Assembly: GCA_018262855.1 (NCBI GenBank)
Contig: JADFDO010000001.1
Span: 124,001 to 188,000 of the forward strand
Direction: 5' to 3'
Length of the DNA: 64,000 nucleotides
DNA from: Methanolinea sp.
GTDB taxonomy: Archaea; Halobacteriota; Methanomicrobia; Methanomicrobiales; Methanospirillaceae
Shown: piece after piece, positions 24,043-32,485 of the stretch
Numbering within the stretch: the stretch's first letter is position 1
Layout: the number at the start of each line of letters is the position of its first letter
Position numbers and translations under genes: made by a program
The notes under the pieces: model-generated
Database searches by the model: none
What the model saw: the letters and a program-made list of their open reading frames with translations, nothing else
Told to the model about the DNA's origin: nothing

Positions 24043-24555
24043 ATGAATCAGGCTGCCACGATCATTGTCTGTGCAGCCCTCATCGCTCTGCTTGTTACCT
24101 GCGGATGCAGTATTCCATCAGATGGAGTCAGTGGTTCCACCGAAGGGAAGTCCCCAGTTCCGGCATCTCCCCATATCCATGAAGGTACGCTTGAAGGTAC
24201 GACCTGGTATCTGGTCGCGTTTCACACCGCTTCAGGTCGATCCTCCGAAGTCATCCCAGGTTCCGAGATAACAATTTTTCTCGATGGTAATGGACGGATA
24301 ACTGGCAATGCCGGATGCAACCGGTATACCGCATCATATACCCTCTCTTCGGACCTTCTTTCGATCGGCAGTCCTGACATAACACAGAATTACTGTGCAT
24401 CGACCCCGGGCATCATGGTGCAGGAGAGCGTGTTCCTTTCCGATCTGCAGAGGGTTACCCGATCAACGATCGATGAAAACATCCTTACAATGATTGGAAG
24501 GAATGGTGCTCCGCTCCTCACCTACAGCAACATCAAATCCCCTTCTGCCCAGTGA
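24043..24555 (+). CDS. META-domain (HslJ-like) lipoprotein
   Basis: 170 residues. A signal peptide ends in a lipobox-like LLVTCGC, so the protein is probably a lipid-anchored extracellular protein. The META domain spans about 50-160 with the family hallmarks 'LEGTTWYLVAF', 'ITGNAGCNRYTASY' and the paired Cys in NYCASTPGIM. Bacterial META proteins such as HslJ are linked to heat shock and novobiocin resistance; no archaeal function is known. A tandem META relative is encoded at 53069. Upstream 18-bp direct repeats may control it. Confidence 0.82.
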   Translation: MNQAATIIVCAALIALLVTCGCSIPSDGVSGSTEGKSPVPASPHIHEGTLEGTTWYLVAFHTASGRSSEVIPGSEITIFLDGNGRITGNAGCNRYTASYTLSSDLLSIGSPDITQNYCASTPGIMVQESVFLSDLQRVTRSTIDENILTMIGRNGAPLLTYSNIKSPSAQ

Positions 24556-24688
24556 ACCTTTTTACAATGGATTATCTCACGCGGAATTTCACCAAAAGGA
24601 GCGGGGGATCAGAAACCTGCCTTTATGGAGCACCCTTCACTATGAGGAGGCCAGGGTTTTCAAATGAGGGGCGGTGAATTATTCCCGC

Positions 24689-25297
24689 TTACACCATGTC
24701 GAGAAAATTTTTCAGAAGCCGTAAGCCAACAGCGCCGCTCTTTTCCGGGTGGAACTGAACCCCAAAGACGCGGTCGCGGTTCCAGATAACGGACGAGAAG
24801 GGACAGACATACTCGGTCTCAGCCATGGTATATGCGGCTTGTGTGTCTGCATAATAGGAATGGACAAAGTACATGAATTCGCCGGACTGTATCCCCTCAA
24901 AGAGCGGATTGTCGGGGATGGTGAGGGAGAGCGTGTTCCAGCCCATGTGCGGGATTTTGTACCCTTCCCGCCTGGGGAACTTCCGCACAAAGCCTGGAAC
25001 CAGCCCCAGGCCCCGGTGGATACCATGCTCTTCGCTCCATTCCATCAACATCTGCATGCCAAGACATATCCCGAGCACAGGAACAGAGTGTGAGATATCC
25101 ACGAGCACCTCCTGCAGTTCCCCAAGTTGCTGCATACCATCCCGGAATGCGCCCACACCCGGCAGCACAATCCCCTCTGCAGATGAAATTTCCTGCATAT
25201 CCGTCGAGATGACCGGCACTCCCCCGGACTTCTCAATACCTCTCCTCACCGACCGCAGGTTGCCGAGACCATAATCAACAATTATAATCTTCTTCAA
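24689..25297 (-). CDS. hisH: Imidazole glycerol phosphate synthase, glutaminase subunit
   Basis: 202 residues, the usual length. The class I glutaminase triad is complete: C78 in VLGICLGMQ, and the His and Glu of FHPEKS near residue 185. The oxyanion strand LPGVGAFRDGM is present. HisH makes ammonia from glutamine and channels it to HisF for imidazole glycerol phosphate in histidine synthesis. HisF is not in the window. The start overlaps the PAPS-reductase-like gene by 23 bases, an odd partner for a histidine gene. Confidence 0.95.
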   Translation of the reverse strand: MKKIIIVDYGLGNLRSVRRGIEKSGGVPVISTDMQEISSAEGIVLPGVGAFRDGMQQLGELQEVLVDISHSVPVLGICLGMQMLMEWSEEHGIHRGLGLVPGFVRKFPRREGYKIPHMGWNTLSLTIPDNPLFEGIQSGEFMYFVHSYYADTQAAYTMAETEYVCPFSSVIWNRDRVFGVQFHPEKSGAVGLRLLKNFLDMV

Positions 25298-26684
25298 CAG
25301 GCACCCCCTTCATCCTCCAGCGTGCCTCTCCTCTCCATGAATCAGGGAGGCCTTTCTCTTTCTGCCACTCTTCCAGACGGGAACTCCACTGCTTCCAGAG
25401 CGCAGGGTGGCTCACCTCGATCTGCCTGAGGACAGCCACATCGCTTGACGGACACATGAAGCACCCGATCCTGTCAAGCCCTGATTCATACAGCGGATTA
25501 TAAGGCGCATTTTCCCTGAAAAGGTATAACCAGACCTGCAATGCCGTCCAGTGGTGGATCGGAGCTGCAGAGAGTTGTCTTTTAAGGTGCGGGTTCCTCC
25601 ATACCCTTCCGCTTGCCATCCTTCGGAACGATTCATATTTCCTCTGTCCTATGAAGGAGAGGCATTCACCCCAGTGTTCCCTGATCACCGACTCAACCGG
25701 GTTCAGCTTGGCAGTGCGGCAGCACCACCTGAAGTCGACTGCGGGTGGTCCGTGCTCCTCGAAAGCCTTCCAGAAGGCGTCTCCTCCGTATGCCCGCACG
25801 ACAGGACTGCCGAATGCTTGGGATACTTCCTCGATATTATGGCAGGTTTCAGGAAATTCGAGTCCGGTATCTGCAAAGAGCATGGGAACCGGGCCGAGCG
25901 CCTTTGTGACAAGGATGAGCGTGGCGAGGCTGTCCTTGCCACCCGAGTATGAGACATTGACAGGAAGGGGATTTCTTGCGGTAACGTCCCGGATGAACGA
26001 GATCGCTTCTGCCTCCTGTTCTTCCAGAACCCCCAAAGAGGCTCCCACTGCATCATCCCACGTCGCTTCTCCCCTCGTGCAGGTTGAAGGGAAGTTCCGC
26101 CGTGTTCGGACGACTGCACCCCGCTCCATCTGTTCGGCCTCGTGTGCGTCAACCTTTGCCCGCCCGACCGCAACCACGGCGTACTTCTCGTCGAGAACGA
26201 ATACTTCGTCTCCCCTGGCGACGGATTGTTCGATCTCGATGAGCCCTGGCGCAAGGACGCTTGCCCCCTCCTGCTGTATTGACGGGATCGCGCCGTTGTC
26301 AACAACCACAAACTTTTTCCGCGGTGCCATGAAGACGGAAGCCTGGGGGCGGGGAATGGCTTCCCACCTTGATTCCGCGGGGAGATACTTGATTGACCCG
26401 ACCACGCCTCCACCAACGATGATCTCTTCCATGCGATCAGGGTCTGGCACCTTGTTCATCAGCGCCAGGTGCCCGGGAGGAACGAGTGATTCTCCGAAGT
26501 GGTCCGAGTATATCCTGTTTATACGAGCTATGTCGGCAGGAAAAGCAGGCCTTATATCCGCAGGGGGGGTGATCATGACCTCGCGGGTACGGGTGCTGCA
26601 GCGGGAGCAGACCCTTGCCAGGACAGGGGTATGGCAGGAATCGCACCACCAGAGCATGCCCCTGCGGAGTGATAGCGAGCGCAT
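25275..26684 (-). CDS. PAPS-reductase-like protein with Zn ribbon and PUA-like domain
   Basis: 469 residues from the ATG at 26684. A zinc ribbon (CDSCHTPVLARVCSRC) opens the protein. Residues about 110-185 look PUA-like (FVVVDNGAIPSIQQEGASVLAPGLIEIEQSVARGDEVFV), an RNA-binding fold. The C-terminal half is the adenylyl-transfer PP-loop (NVSYSGGKDSLATLIL) of the PAPS reductase superfamily, with further Cys pairs (RWCCRTAKL, CFMCPSSD) that may bind a cluster or zinc. The combination suggests sulfur or nucleotide chemistry on RNA rather than sulfate reduction, as for archaeal relatives of unknown role. An open frame to 26774 has no support. Confidence 0.75.
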   Translation of the reverse strand: MRSLSLRRGMLWWCDSCHTPVLARVCSRCSTRTREVMITPPADIRPAFPADIARINRIYSDHFGESLVPPGHLALMNKVPDPDRMEEIIVGGGVVGSIKYLPAESRWEAIPRPQASVFMAPRKKFVVVDNGAIPSIQQEGASVLAPGLIEIEQSVARGDEVFVLDEKYAVVAVGRAKVDAHEAEQMERGAVVRTRRNFPSTCTRGEATWDDAVGASLGVLEEQEAEAISFIRDVTARNPLPVNVSYSGGKDSLATLILVTKALGPVPMLFADTGLEFPETCHNIEEVSQAFGSPVVRAYGGDAFWKAFEEHGPPAVDFRWCCRTAKLNPVESVIREHWGECLSFIGQRKYESFRRMASGRVWRNPHLKRQLSAAPIHHWTALQVWLYLFRENAPYNPLYESGLDRIGCFMCPSSDVAVLRQIEVSHPALWKQWSSRLEEWQKEKGLPDSWRGEARWRMKGVPVEEDYNC

Positions 26685-27015
26685 TGGGGGTATATTTTGC
26701 AGATAATTCCATAAATATCCACAGGTAGACTCCTTCCCTTTCCGCCCGTCAATTGGTGAAACAGGCCGCCACACCTGTGTGTAAATCCTGTTTTAATTCA
26801 ATGAAATCACGTAAAAATCGTTTTAGGCACTGCTGCAAACAGCATTGTTTATCTCTCTTGATTTACATAATCGATCATGATAAATTACTCATGATAGGCA
26901 TGTAAAACACGGGTCTCCTCAACCCGGTACTCATATTCTGATTCAGGCATCCTGTGATATCCATGAAGATTGGTACACGTGAAGAACACCGGGGCAACGG
27001 GTGCAGGAGATACCG
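26685..27015. other. Divergent promoter region of mbh operon
   Basis: About 330 bases without a gene. The stretch 26790-26910 is AT-rich and includes two ATGATA-containing blocks (about 26874-26882 and 26889-26897, each CATGATA). A minus-strand ATATTTAT near 26708-26715 could be the TATA element for the leftward gene. I could not fix a TATA box for the hydrogenase operon, whose leader would be long if it starts in the AT-rich part. Confidence 0.4.
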
Positions 27016-27543
27016 ATGATACCATTCCTGCTCACGTTCATTCTTGCCCTTCTGCTGTATCTCCTGCTCACCGCCGGAAGCGGGAGTATGCTGCTCTGGT
27101 CCCCCTCAGAACTGGTGGCCGGAATCGCGCTCTCGCTTCTTGCCGCTGCTGTCGCAAGAAACTTCCTTTGCCGCTCGGGCAGTTTCCGGATGGCGAATCC
27201 GCTCAGGCTTCTCCTCATCCCGCTCTATCTCCTGGGGCCATTCCTCCTCGAAGTGACAAAAGCAAACCTTGATGTGGCCTACCGCGTGATTACCGGGAAT
27301 ATCCGGCCCGGGATAATCAGGGTGCAGTCGGGCTTGAAGACCGATCTCGGCATCTTTATGCTAGCAAACTCCATCACCCTCACCCCCGGCACTATCACTG
27401 TTGATATTGACGAGAAGAGCCACGACCTCTACGTTCACAACATCAATATCCCGGATGGGTGGGAGGGAAGGTCCGGGGTTGAGGACAGAGAACTCTTTTC
27501 CATTGCGAACCTCCCCGCCTGGATACGGAGGATTGCGGAATGA
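27016..27543 (+). CDS. mbhA: Mbh hydrogenase subunit A (MnhE/MrpE-like)
   Basis: 175 residues. ATG 27016 follows GGAGAT at a good distance; a GTG at 27001 is less likely. Two or three membrane helices in the first 75 residues are followed by a soluble MrpE-type domain (GIIRVQSGLKTDLGIFMLANSITLTPGTITVDI, the family hallmark). In Mrp antiporters and Mbh this subunit belongs to the ion-translocating module. It is the first gene of a 14-gene operon with Pyrococcus mbh order, most genes overlapping by 4 bases. Confidence 0.9.
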   Translation: MIPFLLTFILALLLYLLLTAGSGSMLLWSPSELVAGIALSLLAAAVARNFLCRSGSFRMANPLRLLLIPLYLLGPFLLEVTKANLDVAYRVITGNIRPGIIRVQSGLKTDLGIFMLANSITLTPGTITVDIDEKSHDLYVHNINIPDGWEGRSGVEDRELFSIANLPAWIRRIAE

Positions 27544-27797
27544 TCGACCCCTGGTATATTGCAGTGTGTATCCTGGTCATCCTGGTCTGCCTTGCCCTGA
27601 TACGGCTGTTCCTGGGACCGACCGCTGCCGACCGTGCCGTGGCAGTCGACACCGTCAACACGCTCTCCGTGGCTGCCTTGGTTCTCCTCGGTGTGGCCTA
27701 CCAGCAGATCATATTCATCGATGTGGCAATTGTCTATGCATTGCTCTCCTTCGTGAGCACGCTCTATATTGCCAAGTACCTGGGAGGCGAGCTGTGA
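27540..27797 (+). CDS. mbhB: Mbh hydrogenase subunit B (MnhF/MrpF-like)
   Basis: 85 residues with three membrane helices and the MrpF loop 'RLFLGPTAADRAVAVDTVN' between the first and second. Its size and this loop match MrpF/MnhF. It is part of the membrane ion-transport module of the hydrogenase. The start overlaps mbhA by 4 bases; the end overlaps mbhC by 4 bases through GTGA. Confidence 0.9.
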   Translation: MIDPWYIAVCILVILVCLALIRLFLGPTAADRAVAVDTVNTLSVAALVLLGVAYQQIIFIDVAIVYALLSFVSTLYIAKYLGGEL

Positions 27798-28150
27798 TCG
27801 CGGATATTCTTATCCTGGCCTGCCTTGTAATCGGGCTGTTCTTCAATACGCTCGGGATCGTGGGATTGCTCCGGTTCCCCGACGTCTATACGAGGATGCA
27901 TGCCACGACCAAGATGACCACGTTCGGGTCCATGTTCACCGCCCTCTCGGTGATCATCTACGGTGCGGCGCTTTTCCTTTCGAGCGGGGACGGCCAGTAT
28001 GTGACGCTCTCTGTTCATGCCCTGATCGCTGCAGTCTCACTGGCATTCACAAACGCCGTCGGGTCTCATGCTATCGCCCGCGGCGCTCACAAGGCCGGGA
28101 TAAAACCATCACCCGCGATCGTAGATCGGCTGGAGGAGTATACACCATGA
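27794..28150 (+). CDS. mbhC: Mbh hydrogenase subunit C (MnhG/MrpG-like)
   Basis: 118 residues from a GTG at 27794 that overlaps the mbhB stop (GTGA). The MrpG signature 'NTLGIVGLLRFPDVYTRMHATTKMTTFG' is complete, with three membrane helices and a short basic C-terminus. It belongs to the Mrp-like ion-translocating part of the complex. No ATG exists near the junction, and the coupling overlap supports the GTG start. Confidence 0.9.
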   Translation: MIADILILACLVIGLFFNTLGIVGLLRFPDVYTRMHATTKMTTFGSMFTALSVIIYGAALFLSSGDGQYVTLSVHALIAAVSLAFTNAVGSHAIARGAHKAGIKPSPAIVDRLEEYTP

Positions 28151-28401
28151 TCGACATGGTCATCCACACCCTGGTCATTGCCGGGCTTATCGCCTCTGCA
28201 CTGATGGTCTTTTATTTCCGTGACCTGCTTGCAGCTGCACTTGCCGCAGGTTTCTTCAGTTTCCTCATCTCGCTCGAGTTCTATATCCTGCAGGCCCCTG
28301 ACGTGGCAATCTCACAGGCTGCCATCGGGGCAGGACTGACCACGGCAATCTTCATCATTGCTATCAGGGCTACCACGAGGTACGAGGGAGGCCAGCCATG
28401 A
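28147..28401 (+). CDS. mbhD: Mbh hydrogenase subunit D (DUF4040)
   Basis: 84 residues, three membrane helices. The sequence '[38 protein letters not shown]' is the DUF4040 core that in Mrp antiporters is fused into MrpA and in Mbh is a separate subunit. The acidic residues in the second helix are expected to take part in ion movement. The ATG at 28147 overlaps the mbhC stop by 4 bases. Confidence 0.9.
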   Translation: MIDMVIHTLVIAGLIASALMVFYFRDLLAAALAAGFFSFLISLEFYILQAPDVAISQAAIGAGLTTAIFIIAIRATTRYEGGQP

Positions 28402-28673
28402 AGAAGATACTGACCGCGATCATATTCCTGGTGCTTGTTGCAGGGCTCTGTGCGATCCCTGCTTTCCTGGCGTTTGGCGAGCCTGCGGGGTCCGACATGG
28501 ACCAGTACTTCATCGCGCACGGGCAGTCAGAAGCCGCGGCGAACAACATCGTCACCTCGATCGTCTTCGACTACAGGGGTTTTGATACGCTCGGGGAGTC
28601 TGTCGTCCTCTTCACCGCTGTGGTGGGGGTGGGACTTATGTTCCGTTCAATGAAAGGAGGGAATGAGGAATGA
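28398..28673 (+). CDS. mbhE: Mbh hydrogenase subunit E
   Basis: 91 residues. A first membrane helix is followed by an extracytosolic loop ([26 protein letters not shown]) and a second helix preceded by [25 protein letters not shown], the hallmark of the MbhE/C-terminal MrpA segment, where the Asp and Glu are conserved. It has 4-base overlaps with both neighbours. It is a membrane subunit of the ion-transport module. Confidence 0.9.
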   Translation: MKKILTAIIFLVLVAGLCAIPAFLAFGEPAGSDMDQYFIAHGQSEAAANNIVTSIVFDYRGFDTLGESVVLFTAVVGVGLMFRSMKGGNEE

Positions 28674-29137
28674 GGATGAGCAAGATCGTCCGCACGGGGG
28701 CCAACCTTCTCTACCCCTTCATCCTCATCTTCGGCCTCTACGTGATCATGCACGGGCATCTCACCCCGGGCGGGGGGTTCCAGGGCGGTGCAGTGGTAGC
28801 GACCGCAGCAGCCCTTGTCATTGTTGCCTATTCCTATGATGAGGTTGCCGGTATGCTGAAGAAGACAGCGATGAAAGCCCGTGAGTCGATAGGACTCCTG
28901 CTCTTCATAGGTGCCGGGATCGCCGCACTGGTGGTGGGCGCTCCGTTCTTCTATAACTTCCTCGCAAACAGTGGCCTCCTCTTCGGTATGCCCGTTATAC
29001 CCGGTCCCAACCCGGGCGATCTGAACACCGCAGGAGTCATCCCCATTATGAACATTGCAGTGGGGATCGAGGTCTGGGGAGGTCTTGCAATTATCCTTCT
29101 CTACATGCTCTCCGGCATCAGGAAGGAGGAATCCTGA
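28670..29137 (+). CDS. mbhF: Mbh hydrogenase subunit F (MnhB/MrpB-like)
   Basis: 155 residues with four membrane helices. '[33 protein letters not shown]' is the MrpB signature, and the loop with [27 protein letters not shown] is also typical. It is part of the Mrp-like membrane arm. It overlaps mbhE by 4 bases and is 2 bases from mbhG. Confidence 0.92.
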   Translation: MRMSKIVRTGANLLYPFILIFGLYVIMHGHLTPGGGFQGGAVVATAAALVIVAYSYDEVAGMLKKTAMKARESIGLLLFIGAGIAALVVGAPFFYNFLANSGLLFGMPVIPGPNPGDLNTAGVIPIMNIAVGIEVWGGLAIILLYMLSGIRKEES

Positions 29138-29139
29138 CC

Positions 29140-29484
29140 ATGTTCTGGAACCTTCCCCTCATCGCTGTGGTCGCGCTGACCATCATTGCGCTCGCAACCA
29201 TCGTGTTCAAGAAGAACCTGATCAAGGTCTTCCTTGGGATTGTAATCCTTGAATCAGCGGTCAACCTCTTCCTCATATCCCTTGGGTACCGGGAGGGGGG
29301 GATCGCCCCCATCTATACAAATGCGCCATCGTCTGCAATGGTGCTTCCCACTCCCCAGGCCCTTACCCTGACCTCGATCGTGATCGGCGTGGCCACGAGC
29401 GCCCTGTTGCTCTCGTTTGCGATCATCATATGGAAGAAGTACGGGAGTATTGATATCGAGATGATCCGGAGGCTGAAGGAATGA
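29140..29484 (+). CDS. mbhG: Mbh hydrogenase subunit G (MnhC/NuoK-like)
   Basis: 114 residues with three membrane helices. The conserved Glu of NuoK/MrpC in the second helix is present (GIVILESAVNLFLISLG), and the segment PTPQALTLTSIVIGVATSALLLSFAI matches the third helix, where 'PQALTLTAIVI' is the family hallmark. It helps form the proton or sodium path of the complex. Overlaps mbhH by 4 bases. Confidence 0.92.
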   Translation: MFWNLPLIAVVALTIIALATIVFKKNLIKVFLGIVILESAVNLFLISLGYREGGIAPIYTNAPSSAMVLPTPQALTLTSIVIGVATSALLLSFAIIIWKKYGSIDIEMIRRLKE

Positions 29485-31055
29485 TCCCCCAGTTCATCGT
29501 TGAGAACTCCCCGGCTCTGATGGTTATCGTGCCGCTCGTCGCAGCCTTCATCACCCCGTTCATCGGTCGCATATCCTCAGGCATCCGCTCGATCTGGGTC
29601 GGCGGTGCCATGGCAGTCACGTCAGCCATCACCCTCATCCTGGCATTCGACGTGTACTCGGCCGGAACCAGGCTGTACGTCTTCGGCGCCAGAGCCGCAT
29701 CGGCGGCGATCCCACCCGATTCGGGGGGCATTCCCATCAGGATCATATTCGAGGTCGACCCTATGAGCGCCCTCATGCTCGTGATCACCGCGATCTCGGG
29801 CTTTGCGATCATCCTCTACTCGCTCTCGAGCGAGCGGTCTCACACAGGTCTTGAGAGTTACTATACCCTCTTTCTCCTGATGATTACCGGGATCCTCGGG
29901 ATGGTCTCCACGGGTGACATCTTCAACTTCTTCGTCTTCCTCGAGATCCTCTCGCTGGCATCCGCAGGGCTTATCGCGTATCGCATTGACGGCGGAGTGG
30001 CGGTAGAAGCTGCTCTCAAATATTTCGTTTTGAGCACCATCGGGGCGCTGGCAATCCTTGTCGCAATTGGGATTTACTACGGGGAGTATAACGCCCTGAA
30101 CATGGCCATGATCGCTTCGAGGATGCAATTCTCCCTCCTCGATCAGGTGGCGCTCGTGCTGATCATTGCTGCACTCGCGATGAAATGCGGGGCAGTCCCT
30201 ATGCATTTCTGGACCCCCGATGCGTACTCGATGGCTCCCTCCTCCATCACTGCACTCCTGGTAGTCGCAAGCCAGGCGAGTCTCTACGGACTCTTCAGGA
30301 TTGTCTTTTCACTTTACAGCGTCACCCTGAACGCGGTGATGGTCGGGTGGCTGATCATCATCCTCGGAGTCCTCTCGATGGTGGTCGGCGTGACGATGGC
30401 AATCCCCCAGAAGAACGTGAAGCGCCTCATGGCCTACCACGCGGTCTCCCAGACCGGGTACATGCTCCTTGGGGTTGGCGTGGGCCTCGCAGTCCTCGGA
30501 AACCAGCCGCTCCTCGATGCGTTCGGGTACCTTGCCATGGAAGGGGGCATCTTCCACATCATCAACCATGCCATGTATAAGGGGCTTCTCTTCCTCACCG
30601 CGGGGGCAATCTTCCTCCGCGTTGGAACATACAACCTGAACAAGATGGGTGGCCTCGGCCATTCGATGAAATGGACAATGGTCTTCTTCATCATTGGCGC
30701 CCTGGCAATTGCAGGGATTCCGCCATTCAACGGGTTTGCATCGAAGCTTATGATTTATGAATCCGTCTTCATGTTCAACCCGGTCCTTGCAGTGATTGCG
30801 ATGGTGGTGAGCATCCTGACCCTGGCATCCTTCGTGAAGGTCTTCCATTCCATCTTTATGGGTCCTAAACTCCCCGAGTTTGCTGATGTGAAGGAGGCTC
30901 CGCTGGCAATGCTCCTCGGTATGGGCATCTTAGCTCTGGTAGTGGTACTCTTTGGCCTCTTCCCGGGGATCGTGGTGGAGAATCTGATCACGCCGGCGGC
31001 CCATGCCCTGGTGGACCAGGGTGCCTATATCAGCACAGTCCTTGGAGGTGCATGA
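29481..31055 (+). CDS. mbhH: Mbh hydrogenase subunit H (MnhD/NuoN-like)
   Basis: 524 residues with about 14 membrane helices. It contains the antiporter-like core: 'DPMSALMLVITAISGFAIILYSLS', 'TGDIFNFFVFLEILSLASAGLIA' with the conserved Glu, 'MKCGAVPMHFWTPDAYSMAPSSITALL' with the Lys-x-x-x-PxHxWxPDA motif, and 'KRLMAYHAVSQTGYMLLGVGVG'. It is the main ion-pumping subunit, related to complex I NuoL/M/N and MrpD. In Pyrococcus Mbh the pumped ion is probably Na+; which ion is used here cannot be read from sequence. Confidence 0.95.
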   Translation: MIPQFIVENSPALMVIVPLVAAFITPFIGRISSGIRSIWVGGAMAVTSAITLILAFDVYSAGTRLYVFGARAASAAIPPDSGGIPIRIIFEVDPMSALMLVITAISGFAIILYSLSSERSHTGLESYYTLFLLMITGILGMVSTGDIFNFFVFLEILSLASAGLIAYRIDGGVAVEAALKYFVLSTIGALAILVAIGIYYGEYNALNMAMIASRMQFSLLDQVALVLIIAALAMKCGAVPMHFWTPDAYSMAPSSITALLVVASQASLYGLFRIVFSLYSVTLNAVMVGWLIIILGVLSMVVGVTMAIPQKNVKRLMAYHAVSQTGYMLLGVGVGLAVLGNQPLLDAFGYLAMEGGIFHIINHAMYKGLLFLTAGAIFLRVGTYNLNKMGGLGHSMKWTMVFFIIGALAIAGIPPFNGFASKLMIYESVFMFNPVLAVIAMVVSILTLASFVKVFHSIFMGPKLPEFADVKEAPLAMLLGMGILALVVVLFGLFPGIVVENLITPAAHALVDQGAYISTVLGGA

Positions 31056-31059
31056 GACC

Positions 31060-31407
31060 ATGGACCTGACATCCACTCTCATCACAGGGGCCGGATCCTG
31101 GAACCCTCTCGCCTGGATCCTCGGTATCGTGGTAGCCGCTATCATTGCCTGGTTGATCTATTCGGTGGGAGAGAAAGGCTACAAACCGGGAACCGCGCAG
31201 ACTGAACCGTTCATTTCCGGCAACCCTGAACCCGAGAAGGGCATGGTCCATGTCCGTTCTGGAAACCTGTACTGGGGATACCTCGAGGCGCTCAAGGGTT
31301 ACTACGCACGCCTCGTCCCCCTTCATACCGGAGACCTCCATGACTATGTCCTGTGGTACCTTGGGATAACCGCACTCTTCCTCGTGCTGGTGGTGATCTC
31401 CGCATGA
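31060..31407 (+). CDS. mbhI: Mbh hydrogenase subunit I
   Basis: 115 residues from the ATG at 31060. Two membrane helices (about 17-36 and 95-113) enclose a soluble loop (EKGYKPGTAQTEPFISGNPEP) like that of MbhI, the small subunit that links the Mrp-like and complex-I-like arms. It lies 4 bases after mbhH and overlaps mbhJ by 4 bases. The assignment rests on position, length and topology more than on a motif. Confidence 0.85.
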   Translation: MDLTSTLITGAGSWNPLAWILGIVVAAIIAWLIYSVGEKGYKPGTAQTEPFISGNPEPEKGMVHVRSGNLYWGYLEALKGYYARLVPLHTGDLHDYVLWYLGITALFLVLVVISA

Positions 31408-31838
31408 GACTGAGCCCTTCATTCAACCGGTCCCTCTGGGTCTACCACTTCAACTCGGGGTCCTGTAACGGCTGCGAGATCGAGATTGTGGCTACCATCA
31501 CCCCAAGGTACGATCCTGAGCGGTTCGGCATCAAACTGGTGGGAAGCCCCAGGCATGCCGATGTGATGCTCGTCACCGGGCCGGTAGTCCACAAGATGAA
31601 GGATCGCCTGCTCCGGGTCTACGCCCAGATGCCGGAACCCAAACTGGTGATGTGCATCGGGGCCTGCGGTATCTCAGGGGGAGTGTTCTATGATTCATAC
31701 AACCTTGAAGGGCCTGTCGATGAGGTGATCCCGGTAGATGTGTACATCCCGGGTTGCCCTCCACGCCCCGAGGCAATCATCCACGGAGTGGTAAAAGCGC
31801 TGCAGAAACTTGAGCGAATCCAGGGAGGAGAGTCATGA
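31404..31838 (+). CDS. mbhJ: Mbh hydrogenase small subunit J (NuoB-like)
   Basis: 144 residues from the ATG at 31404. The proximal [4Fe-4S] cluster Cys are in place: C21/C24 in SGSCNGCEIE, C84/C88 in MCIGACGISGG, and C118 in IPGCPPRPE. It carries electrons between the NiFe site in MbhL and the ferredoxin-like MbhN. There is no twin-arginine signal, in line with a complex facing the cytosol. The start overlaps mbhI by 4 bases. Confidence 0.94.
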   Translation: MRLSPSFNRSLWVYHFNSGSCNGCEIEIVATITPRYDPERFGIKLVGSPRHADVMLVTGPVVHKMKDRLLRVYAQMPEPKLVMCIGACGISGGVFYDSYNLEGPVDEVIPVDVYIPGCPPRPEAIIHGVVKALQKLERIQGGES

Positions 31839-32485
31839 CCCACGCATTCCTGACACCCGATCAGGTGGTGGAACGGTTCACCACGAAGTTCGGTGCTGCA
31901 ATAAAGGGTACCCGGGTAGGCGAGAGGAGGGAAGGGAAGAGAAAGGAGCCCAGTTACAACATATGGATCGACCTTGAGCGGGATCTCCTGAAACCTGCCA
32001 TCAGCACGCTGATGGAACTTGATTACCCGCACCTCTCTGTGATCTCAGGGAGTGACCTCGGTGATTCTGTCCTTCTCCTCTATCACCTCACCATTTACTA
32101 CGGAAGGGTGAAAGGGGAATATACGGTCACATTCTCCGTGCTCATTCCCAAGGACGATCTTACCATCCCGACGATCTCTGACCTGATACCTGGAGCAGTC
32201 TTTTCTGAGCGGGAGAAGCAGGAGTTCCTCGGTGTGAGGGTCTCCGGTATCCCCGATGACCGGCGGCTCTTCCTCCCAGAGGACTTTCCAGAGGGCATCT
32301 ACCCCTGGAGAAAAGACGGCACTGGCATCCCTGACAGCATGGTAAAGGATCTGTGGGCTATGAAGAGGCCGACCGACAGGCCGGCACCCCCTCTCCCGGA
32401 GGCACCGGCATGTGAAGTGGATACTGGGGAGGCCACGAATTCGCCCAGAGACCAGGACTCCCGAAAGGAGGGCAGTCAATCATGA
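31835..32485 (+). CDS. mbhK: Mbh hydrogenase subunit K (NuoC-like)
   Basis: 216 residues. The 30-kDa complex I signature is visible: 'FSVLIPKDDLTIPTISDLIPGAVFSEREKQEFLGVRVSGIPDDRRLFLPEDFPEGIYPWRKD'. The last 40 residues (after about 175) are a Pro/Ala/Glu-rich tail with no counterpart I recognise in Pyrococcus MbhK, probably disordered. It sits on the cytosolic arm next to the large subunit. 4-base overlaps on both sides. Confidence 0.92.
   Translation: MTHAFLTPDQVVERFTTKFGAAIKGTRVGERREGKRKEPSYNIWIDLERDLLKPAISTLMELDYPHLSVISGSDLGDSVLLLYHLTIYYGRVKGEYTVTFSVLIPKDDLTIPTISDLIPGAVFSEREKQEFLGVRVSGIPDDRRLFLPEDFPEGIYPWRKDGTGIPDSMVKDLWAMKRPTDRPAPPLPEAPACEVDTGEATNSPRDQDSRKEGSQS

Noticed and set aside
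29622-30848. Long open frames antisense to mbhH (179-194 codons)
   Set aside because: They are rich in His, Asp and Glu as expected from the reverse of membrane-helix codons, and mbhH is certain.
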